The translations under genes were made by a program, and so were the position numbers. A stretch of 64,000 nt of DNA. Source: Streptomyces sioyaensis. GTDB lineage: Bacteria > Actinomycetota > Actinomycetes > Streptomycetales > Streptomycetaceae. Below are positions 17,319 through 26,914 of the stretch, one piece after another; within the stretch, counting starts at the first letter, position 1; each line of letters opens with the position of its first letter. Below the pieces are notes generated by a model. The model was not told the origin of the DNA. It did no database searches and worked only from the letters and a program-made list of their open reading frames with translations. The stretch is from positions 1 through 64,000 of the forward strand of contig NZ_SDIF01000006.1 of NCBI RefSeq assembly GCF_004122735.1. The letters run 5' to 3'.

Positions 17319-18254
17319 ATGATGGTCCCCCTCGCGCTGATGATTCTCGGCGTGCTGGCCGCGGCAATGGCGCCGCGGCTGATGGCCCGTTCCGACTGGC
17401 CCGACCGTGAGCCGGTGCTCGCCCTGTGGGTGTGGCAGTGCGTCGTCGCCGGTGTCCTGCTGTGCTGCCTGCTCGCGATGTCGCTGAGCGCGGCCGCCGC
17501 CTGGGAGGCCGTGCGCAGCCCGGTGTTCGGATTCGCCCCGCATGTGGTCGTCGAGGCGTATGCGCTCCAGGGGTACGGGCCCTGGGCCGGGGCGCTGGCC
17601 CTCCTGCTGGCGGGCGGGGGCGCCTGGACCGCCGTCACCCTGACCCGCGAGGTGCGGGCGGCGCGCGCCCGCCGCCGGCAGCGCCGCGCCGAACTCCTGC
17701 GCCGCTCGCCGCTGCTGCCCGGTGAGGAGCCGGCCGGGGAGCGCCTGGTCGTCCTGGAGGGCGACCGCCCGGAGGCCTGGTGGTTGCCGCACTCCTCACC
17801 CCAACTGGTCATCACCACCTCGGCGTTGCGGCGCCTGAAGGACCGTCAGCTCGATGCGCTGATCGCACACGAGCAGGGCCATGCGCGGGCCCGGCACGAC
17901 CTCCTGCTGCACTGCGCCTCGGCGCTGGCCGTCGGATTCCCGCAGATCCCGGTCTTCGCCGCGTTCCGCGATCAGGTGCACCGGCTGGTCGAGCTGGCCG
18001 CCGACGATGTGGCCTCGCGCCGCTTCGGCCGGCTGACGATCGCGCTGGCGCTGGTCGAGCTCAACGAGGACCGCGGGGTGTTCGGCCCGTGCCCGGCCCA
18101 ACTGGCCCAGGTGCCGGAGCGGGTGGACCGGCTGCTGTCCCCCGCACCCCGTTTCACCCCCGGCCGACGGCTGCGGATGACGGCGGTGGCCGCGCTGGTG
18201 CCGGCGGTACCGCTGCTGGTGACCTTCATTCCCGGGCTGCGCGCACTGACGTAG
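17319..18254 (+). CDS. M56 family membrane metallopeptidase
   Basis: A 311-residue BlaR1/M56-type membrane zinc peptidase. N-terminal membrane segments are followed by a cytoplasmic peptidase region with the zinc motif HEQGH (about residues 184-188) in LDALIAHEQGHARARHDLL. ELAADDVASRRFG supplies the third ligand glutamate. It ends with a last hydrophobic helix. No BlaI-type repressor is adjacent, so it is probably the stand-alone actinobacterial form that cleaves an unknown membrane substrate. Confidence 0.88.
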   Translation: MMVPLALMILGVLAAAMAPRLMARSDWPDREPVLALWVWQCVVAGVLLCCLLAMSLSAAAAWEAVRSPVFGFAPHVVVEAYALQGYGPWAGALALLLAGGGAWTAVTLTREVRAARARRRQRRAELLRRSPLLPGEEPAGERLVVLEGDRPEAWWLPHSSPQLVITTSALRRLKDRQLDALIAHEQGHARARHDLLLHCASALAVGFPQIPVFAAFRDQVHRLVELAADDVASRRFGRLTIALALVELNEDRGVFGPCPAQLAQVPERVDRLLSPAPRFTPGRRLRMTAVAALVPAVPLLVTFIPGLRALT

Positions 18255-18348
18255 GGCCGGTCCGACGGGTCTGGGCGCGGGCCCGGCCATGACCGGACGG
18301 GCCCTCCGCCCCTCGCCCCGGGCGCCCGGCGTGGGCGAGGATCGTCCC

Positions 18349-19092
18349 ATGCCCACCACGCCGCCTCCCGCCGCCCGGATTTCCGCCGTGGACGGCGAAC
18401 GCCGCGCCGCGTCCGCCCCGCCGCGCCCCGCCGTCGCCGCCGCCCTGCTGTGCACGGTCCTCTTCGGCCTGCTGCTCACCCTCGTCGTGCTCCGCTGGAG
18501 CCCGCTGATCTCCCTGGACACGGACCTGGCCGGGGCGCTGCACCGGACGGCCGTCGCCGAGCCCGGCTGGACCCACCGCAACCGGGTGCTCAGCGACTGG
18601 GTGTGGGACCCGTGGACGATGCGGGCGGTGCTGGCGGCGGCGGTCTGGCTGCTGCTGCGGCGCGGGGAACGGCTGCTCGCCGCCTGGGTGGCCGCCACCT
18701 CGCTGCTGGGTACCGGCGTCCAGCAGGCGGTGAAGGCGCTGGTCGGCAGGGAACGCCCGGTCTGGCCGGACCCGGTGGACTCCGCGGGCTATGCCGCCTT
18801 CCCCTCGGGGCACGCACTGTCCGCGCTGGTCGCGGGCGCCCTGGTGCTGTGGCTGCTGCGGCTGCACGGGGTGTCGCGGCGGTGGCGGTGGGCGGCCCGG
18901 GCGGTGGTGGCGGTCTCGGTCGTCGGCGTCGGCTTCACCCGGGTGTTCCTGGGGGTGCACTGGCCGTCGGATGTCGTCGGCGGCTGGCTGCTGGGCGGCG
19001 CCCTGGTGGCGGGGTCGGTGGCGGCGTACCACGCGTATCCGGCCAGGTGGGATCGACCCGGCTGCGCGCAGGAGACAGGATGGCGGTCATGA
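18349..19092 (+). CDS. PAP2 family phosphatase
   Basis: A 247-residue membrane phosphatase of the PAP2 superfamily. The three catalytic motifs are present: KALVGRERP, then PSGHALS, then TRVFLGVHWPSDVVGG. It would dephosphorylate a lipid phosphate such as phosphatidate or undecaprenyl diphosphate on the outer membrane face. Six membrane segments are predicted by eye. The ATG at 18349 fits the expected N terminus. Its stop overlaps the HAD start. Confidence 0.92.
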   Translation: MPTTPPPAARISAVDGERRAASAPPRPAVAAALLCTVLFGLLLTLVVLRWSPLISLDTDLAGALHRTAVAEPGWTHRNRVLSDWVWDPWTMRAVLAAAVWLLLRRGERLLAAWVAATSLLGTGVQQAVKALVGRERPVWPDPVDSAGYAAFPSGHALSALVAGALVLWLLRLHGVSRRWRWAARAVVAVSVVGVGFTRVFLGVHWPSDVVGGWLLGGALVAGSVAAYHAYPARWDRPGCAQETGWRS

Positions 19093-19787
19093 CGACGATC
19101 ACAGGTGTGCTCTTCGACTTCTCCGGGACCCTGCTGCACATCGAGCCCGCCGAGTCCTGGCTGCGCGCGGCGCTGACCGCGTCCGGCACGGCCATGGACG
19201 AGGCCGAGCTCGCCCGGCGGGCGGCCGCACTGGAACGGGCCGGTGCGCTGCCCGGCGGCGCCCCGCCCGTCGAGATCCCTGCCGATCTGGCCGGGCAGTG
19301 GGAGATCCGCGACCGCGACGCCCGCCTCCACCGCGCGGTGTACACCGGACTGGCCCGCCAAGTACCGCTGCCCGCACCGGAGTTGTACGACGCGCTCTAT
19401 GAGCGCCACAAGACCGCGGAGGCCTGGCGGCCCTACCCGGACGCCGCCGAGGTACTGGCGGAGCTGCACCGGCGCGGCATCCGGATCGGCGTCCTCAGCA
19501 ACATCGGCTGGGACCTGCGGCCGGTGCTGCGCGCCCACGGCCTGGACCGCTATGTCGACACCTGCGTGCTGTCCTGCGAGCACGGCCTCCAGAAGCCCGA
19601 TCCACAGCTCTTCGCCCTCGCCTGCCGGGAGTTGGGGCTCGCCCCGTCCACGGTCCTGATGGTGGGTGACGACCGTACGGCGGACGGCGGCGCGACGGCG
19701 GTGGGCTGCGCCTTCCTGCCGGTGGAGCGCCTGCCGGCGGACGGGCGCCCGGACGGCCTGCGGCCGGTGCTGGACCTGGTGGGCTGA
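19080..19787 (+). CDS. HAD family hydrolase
   Basis: A 235-residue haloacid-dehalogenase-fold hydrolase. Motif I is FDFSGTL, where the second acid of DxDxT is replaced by Ser. Motif II is GVLSNIGWD, motif III is LQKPDPQLF and motif IV is VGDDRTADGG. The Asp-to-Ser change at the general acid position argues against a normal phosphatase and suggests a dehalogenase-like or modified activity. The ATG at 19080 has AGGAG at five bases; the ATG at 19089 forms an ATGA overlap with the PAP2 gene and is the alternative. Confidence 0.87.
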   Translation: MAVMTTITGVLFDFSGTLLHIEPAESWLRAALTASGTAMDEAELARRAAALERAGALPGGAPPVEIPADLAGQWEIRDRDARLHRAVYTGLARQVPLPAPELYDALYERHKTAEAWRPYPDAAEVLAELHRRGIRIGVLSNIGWDLRPVLRAHGLDRYVDTCVLSCEHGLQKPDPQLFALACRELGLAPSTVLMVGDDRTADGGATAVGCAFLPVERLPADGRPDGLRPVLDLVG

Positions 19788-19880
19788 GGAGCGGCGGGGG
19801 CGGTCCGCCGCCCGCGGCGCCGGCCGCTCCACCGCTTCGCCGGGAGCGCCCGTGTGCCGGACCCGGACGGAAAAACGGAA

Positions 19881-19912
19881 CCGCCCCGGCCGGCGGGTGC
19901 CGGCCGGGGCGG
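19881..19912. terminator. Convergent hairpin terminator
   Basis: A perfect 13-bp GC-rich stem (19881-19893 with 19900-19912, six-base loop) lies between the convergent HAD gene and icd. It probably stops transcription from both sides. Confidence 0.8.
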
Positions 19913-19934
19913 AAGGGGCTTCCGCGGCTGCGCG

Positions 19935-23036
<3,102 letters not shown>

Positions 23037-24221
23037 TCAGACGATCTCCTGGCGACCGTTCATGAAGACGTGTCGGACGCGGCGGAGGACGTCCAGCTCG
23101 TGCAGCGGGTTGCCGTCGACGACGAGGAGGTCGGCGCGCAGGCCGGGACGGAGGGCGCCGGTGTCGGTCAGCCCCAGGGCGCGGGCGGCGTCGACGGTGG
23201 CCATATCGAGAATCTCGGCACGGGTGAAGCCGAGCGAGGCGAAGAATTCGAGCATGCCGACGTAGTCGCCGAACCGCGCTCCCGGCACACCGGCGTCGGT
23301 GCCGGCGATGAACCGGACACCGGCCTCCCGCATCTCGCGGATCACCCTGGTCATCGACTCGGCGCGGTCGGGGCCGAGTTGCTGGAGGAACAGCTGCCAG
23401 TCCCCGGAGACACAGCGGCAGACGGCTATGTCGTTCTCGATGATGCGGCGGGTGATCTCCGGATCGTAGGTGACGCCCTCGGCGGTGCGCCAGGAACAGT
23501 GTTCAAGGGTCCGGACGCCGGCCTCGACGCAGTCGGTGATGGCGGCGGTGCCGTGGGCGTGTGCCGCCACCTCCAGGCCGTGGCAGGCGGCCTCCTCGAC
23601 GATCAGGCGCAGTTGAGCGCGGGTGAACTGCGACTCCCACATCCGCGGGCCCCCGGGGGTGAGGGCGCCGCCGGAGGCCATCACCTTGATCAGGTCGGCT
23701 CCGGCCGCCGCGTTGCGGGCGATCTGCTTGCGGATGTCGTCGTCGGTGGTGACCCCGCCGCCGAGAAATCCACAGTGCCCTCCGGGGAGGGTCAGGGGTG
23801 CGGTCGCGGCGAGGATGCGCGGCCCGGTCGTCTTCCCGGACGCGATGGCCGCGCGCAGCGCGATGGTGAGGTCGTCGCGGTCGCCGAGGTCCCGTACGGT
23901 CGTCACCCCGGCGGCCAGGAACTGTCCGGCGCGGTCCGCCATGGCGGCGGCGAGCTCGTCCGGGGCGGCCTGGGTCACCGCGCGCACCGGGTCGGGGCCC
24001 GCGTCGAAGGCGAGGTGGACATGGCAGTCGATCAGCCCGGGCAGCACCGTGGCCCCCGGGCAGCGCAGCCGCCGCACGCCCGGATCCACCGTCGCCTCCA
24101 GCTCGGCCGCGGTACCGACAGCGGTGATCACGTCGGCGTCGACGAGGACGGCGCCGTCGCGGATCTCCTGGTCAGCACGTCCGGTGAGAACCAGGTCAGC
24201 GGTGATCAGTACCTTGTTCAC
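23037..24221 (-). CDS. Metal-dependent amidohydrolase
   Basis: A 394-residue amidohydrolase of the imidazolonepropionase/Xaa-Pro-dipeptidase-like group. The metal site starts with DCHVHLAFD (His67, His69), with the bridging lysine in DLIKVMASGGALTPGG. Further ligands are in HAHGTAAI and TLEHCSW, and the aspartate in FIAGTDAGVPGARFG. No signal peptide is seen. The GTG at 24221 is favoured because AAAGGA lies five bases upstream; ATGs at 24236 and 24242 would lengthen it. It overlaps the MAB_1171c gene by 26 bases and is the last gene of the XRE operon, a combination seen repeatedly in Streptomyces. Confidence 0.88.
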   Translation of the reverse strand: MNKVLITADLVLTGRADQEIRDGAVLVDADVITAVGTAAELEATVDPGVRRLRCPGATVLPGLIDCHVHLAFDAGPDPVRAVTQAAPDELAAAMADRAGQFLAAGVTTVRDLGDRDDLTIALRAAIASGKTTGPRILAATAPLTLPGGHCGFLGGGVTTDDDIRKQIARNAAAGADLIKVMASGGALTPGGPRMWESQFTRAQLRLIVEEAACHGLEVAAHAHGTAAITDCVEAGVRTLEHCSWRTAEGVTYDPEITRRIIENDIAVCRCVSGDWQLFLQQLGPDRAESMTRVIREMREAGVRFIAGTDAGVPGARFGDYVGMLEFFASLGFTRAEILDMATVDAARALGLTDTGALRPGLRADLLVVDGNPLHELDVLRRVRHVFMNGRQEIV

Positions 24222-25362
24222 GATGTCCTTTCGCATAGGCACGGGAGACGGCGACGAGTTCCCGGGCTTCGGCGCCCAGGTCGTTGCCGGAAGGGGAGGC
24301 GATGCGGGTGGCGGAAAAGGCCGTATCGGGATCCTCGGTGGCCGGCTTCAGCGCGAGCGCCTCGGCGATGTGCCGGGCGAGTTGATCGGCCGGGCCGCGG
24401 GCGAGATCGGCCTCGGGGGCGACGCGTGCCAAATAGGGGCTCAGCCGCACCAGTCCGTCGCGGCATTCGATGAGCCGGCGGTAGAACCGCTCGTGGGTAC
24501 GGCGGAACCGGAAGCGACGCCACCTGGAACCGCTCGGCTCGACGTTCAGGACGAGTTCCGGATAAGCCGCGGCAAGGGCGGTCCACAACGGGGTGAGCTC
24601 GCGGTACATACGGCGGTGATGGACCACTGACCGCAGATGGGCGGCTACTTGCATGCCCGCGGAATAGGTCAACCCGAGCAGGACGATGCCCAGCGCCCAG
24701 TCGTTCATCGACCAGTTCACCGTGTTGAACGCCTGATGCGAGCCGGGATCGTCGATGCGCAGAAAGACCCAGACGACCCGATTGACCGAGGTGAGGGCCA
24801 GCACGAACAGGCCGAGTGCCATGGCCCGCAGGCCGACCGCCAGGTGCCGGTTCGCCAGGCGCGCATAGCGCAACGCCCAGAGCGCCGGGGTGAGATAGGC
24901 GTAGACGAAATAGGCGTTGCCGATGAGGTAGAACGCGGCGATGGCCGGCTGTGTCATGTCCGCCGTGGTCAAGGTGTGCCCGCGCAGCGCCGGCGGCGTC
25001 GCGATCATGTCGATGACCAGGACGGTCAGGACACCGGCGAGCAGGCCCGCGTGGAGCCGGACCTGGCGCCGCCCGGCGGCGTCCGGGCCGGGCATGGAGA
25101 AGAGGAAGACCAGGATGAGCGCGCCGAGGCCGGACATGTGGACCGCGTTGAACACGATCTTTCCGACGCCGACCGCCGTGGCGGAATCGACCGCGAGGAG
25201 GACATCGGGAAAGCTGAGGATTTGCCCGGAAGCCAGCAGGAGCAGGCAGGCGACCAGAAGGCGCAGCACCCGGTCCCGTGGTGCGCGGGTCAGGTCGACG
25301 ATCTTCCATATCGCCCCGACGATCAGCATGAGGGTCACTGGCTGTTGGAAGATTACGTCCAC
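24196..25362 (-). CDS. MAB_1171c family putative transporter / membrane protein
   Basis: A 388-residue membrane protein with seven hydrophobic segments in the first 240 residues, followed by a soluble C-terminal region with SRWRRFRFRRTHERFYRRL and an IECRDGLVRLSPYL motif typical of the MAB_1171c family. The biochemical role is unknown. In Streptomyces it is usually found next to an XRE regulator and an ImmA/IrrE-like protein, as here. Its first 10 bases overlap the ImmA gene, so it is translated from the same mRNA. Confidence 0.83.
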   Translation of the reverse strand: MDVIFQQPVTLMLIVGAIWKIVDLTRAPRDRVLRLLVACLLLLASGQILSFPDVLLAVDSATAVGVGKIVFNAVHMSGLGALILVFLFSMPGPDAAGRRQVRLHAGLLAGVLTVLVIDMIATPPALRGHTLTTADMTQPAIAAFYLIGNAYFVYAYLTPALWALRYARLANRHLAVGLRAMALGLFVLALTSVNRVVWVFLRIDDPGSHQAFNTVNWSMNDWALGIVLLGLTYSAGMQVAAHLRSVVHHRRMYRELTPLWTALAAAYPELVLNVEPSGSRWRRFRFRRTHERFYRRLIECRDGLVRLSPYLARVAPEADLARGPADQLARHIAEALALKPATEDPDTAFSATRIASPSGNDLGAEARELVAVSRAYAKGHREQGTDHR

Positions 25363-25874
25363 CCCCAGCGGGGGTTCAGCGCGGAACTGAGCGGGCCGAG
25401 CGCGGAATCCTCAGGGGTGCGTGGGGTGGCGTAGTCGATGACCACCGCCCACTCCTGGATGATGGTCGCGACCAGTTCGGCCTCGCGTTCATAGTCCTCG
25501 GTGTAGCAGGTGCGGCGAAATCCCCGGGGGACCTCATCGCCGGGGTAATCGGGACCGAGGTCCGGCAGTTCCTCCTCGAAACCGCCGTCGTCCTGGTGGT
25601 CGGCGAGGATGTGGCCGATCTCGTGCAGGATGATGTGGTCCTGATGTACGCGGGTCGTTTCCTCTTGGTAGAAAATGCATTCCTCGTGCGGCCGCGACAT
25701 CCACACCCCGAACGGGCCGGGTATCGGCAGCGCCCAGGGAATCAACCGTATGGGTTTGCCCCGGAGTTCACCGAGTCGGCGGCATAACTCGCGCACCTCC
25801 AGCGGGGGCTGAATGTCGAGCTGCCGCAGCAGATGCTTGCAAGAGCGGCGGAGTTCGCGTTCGCGTACGGCCAC
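25353..25874 (-). CDS. ImmA/IrrE-like zinc metallopeptidase (toxin-component-like), with a TTA codon
   Basis: A 173-residue ImmA/IrrE-type peptidase with the zinc motif HEIGH (about residues 84-88) in HIILHEIGHILADH and a downstream glutamate in YEREAELVATIIQEW. Such enzymes cleave a partner repressor, here most likely the XRE protein encoded just upstream. Residue 30 is a TTA leucine codon (25785-25787), so translation should depend on the bldA tRNA in Streptomyces. The GTG at 25874 has AAAGGA before it. A GTG at 25889 overlaps the XRE stop as GTGA and is the other candidate. Confidence 0.85.
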   Translation of the reverse strand: MAVRERELRRSCKHLLRQLDIQPPLEVRELCRRLGELRGKPIRLIPWALPIPGPFGVWMSRPHEECIFYQEETTRVHQDHIILHEIGHILADHQDDGGFEEELPDLGPDYPGDEVPRGFRRTCYTEDYEREAELVATIIQEWAVVIDYATPRTPEDSALGPLSSALNPRWGWT

Positions 25875-25885
25875 GACGTCCTTTC

Positions 25886-26356
25886 TCACGCCCCGGCGCC
25901 GGTGCCGGGGGTCCCGTCCTGATCGAATGTCTCGATCATCTTGAGCAGTTGCTCGCGCATCGCCGGCGTCATCGCGCCCGCCCTCATCGCGATCTTCCAC
26001 ACCTGATGACCGGCGAGCCGTTCGCGCAACAGCGCGTCCTCGGGGTCCTCTTGGGCGACCAGGCACTGGACCGTGATCGGCCGCGACTCCGGCTCGCGGT
26101 GGTCGTCGAAGAACTTCGCAAGCCCCTCCAGGACGCTCAGCGTCGGGTTGGTGTGCGACCCGTTGCGCAGCATGGCCAGATAACTCCGCGAGAGCGTCGC
26201 CGGGTGCGAGGGATCGGCGGTCACCGCCTTGGCCACTTCGGCAGTGGAGTACTCCCGCTGCCGGCCATGGGCATCGGTCCACCGCACCCTCGCGAACAAT
26301 GCGTTCAGCCGCTCGGCCAGCGACCGCTCGCTGCCTCGGTCAGCTTCTGCCACCAT
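25886..26356 (-). CDS. XRE-family transcriptional regulator
   Basis: A 156-residue regulator with a divergent N-terminal helix-turn-helix: EYSTAEVAKAVTADPSHPATLSRSYLAMLRNGSHTNP, interrupted here for length, with SYLAMLRNG as the recognition-helix region. It is followed by NPTLSVLEGLAKFFDD. The C-terminal part is a short helical tail. It is the first gene of an operon with the ImmA peptidase, and most likely autoregulates at the AT-rich palindromes upstream. The ATG at 26356 has a GGGGGAG site. Confidence 0.85.
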   Translation of the reverse strand: MVAEADRGSERSLAERLNALFARVRWTDAHGRQREYSTAEVAKAVTADPSHPATLSRSYLAMLRNGSHTNPTLSVLEGLAKFFDDHREPESRPITVQCLVAQEDPEDALLRERLAGHQVWKIAMRAGAMTPAMREQLLKMIETFDQDGTPGTGAGA

Positions 26357-26742
26357 GCCCACGCTCCCCCGGCCGGACCCGCCCGTCATCCCCTGTGTCA
26401 GCCACTGTGTACTAGCCGATTGGCCACTACACAAGACTACTTGACCCTGTACTCCACAGGGTGCCAATATATTGGACGCTTCGCGCATGACACCGGCTGA
26501 CGTCAGAGAACACGCCCTCTCCGCAGGCATGTTGGAGGCCGTGCTTCCCACGACAGCCCGTCGCGCACGAGACCGGTGACCGAGGAGTGGGCCTGCCCGC
26601 GCCGACCGCTTGCAGCTCTGGGCGGCCGTACACCGGAATCCGCGGTCCGGTGGAGGAAGTGGTTCGAGCCGTCACAGGGGAACGGCTCGCGCTCACGTCC
26701 CTCCGCCGGATCCTTGCGCGCCGAGCCGGGACGTGTCTCTCC
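26357..26742. promoter_or_regulatory. AT-rich promoter region of the XRE operon with two palindromes
   Basis: This region is distinctly AT-richer than its surroundings. It contains CCCTGT-n5-ACAGGG at 26445-26461 and a perfect 12-base palindrome CCAATATATTGG at 26464-26475, adjoining each other about 90 bp before the XRE start. On the minus strand a TTGGCA with 17-base spacing to TCAAGT overlaps both. The layout fits an autoregulated promoter. I see no gene in the remainder up to the inverted-repeat element. Confidence 0.5.
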
Positions 26743-26914
26743 CTAGGGGGTGTCTCTTCGATCTCCGTGGATCAGCCTGCGGCGTCTGGTGCCGTGCATC
26801 GCAAGGCGGAGCGTCTCCCTCGGACTGGGTGTCCGTGGGTGATGCGACAACGCCGCGAGGCGCGGTACCAGACGCCGCAGGCTGATCCACGGAGATCGAA
26901 GAGACACCCCCTAG
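26743..26914. mobile_element. MITE-like inverted-repeat element bounded by CTAG
   Basis: A 172-bp element with perfect 48-bp inverted arms (26743-26790 and 26867-26914). The similarity continues imperfectly for about 12 more bases towards a 76-bp centre. Both ends read CTAGGGGGTGTCTC, so CTAG could be a 4-bp target duplication around a 164-bp core. It has no coding capacity, so it would need a transposase supplied elsewhere. The right CTAG supplies the TAG stop of the LAL regulator gene, and transcripts running out of that gene would fold into a very long hairpin, which could act as a terminator. Confidence 0.7.

Noticed and set aside
26743..26914. A complete insertion sequence
   Set aside because: It is too short and has no transposase; I call it MITE-like only.
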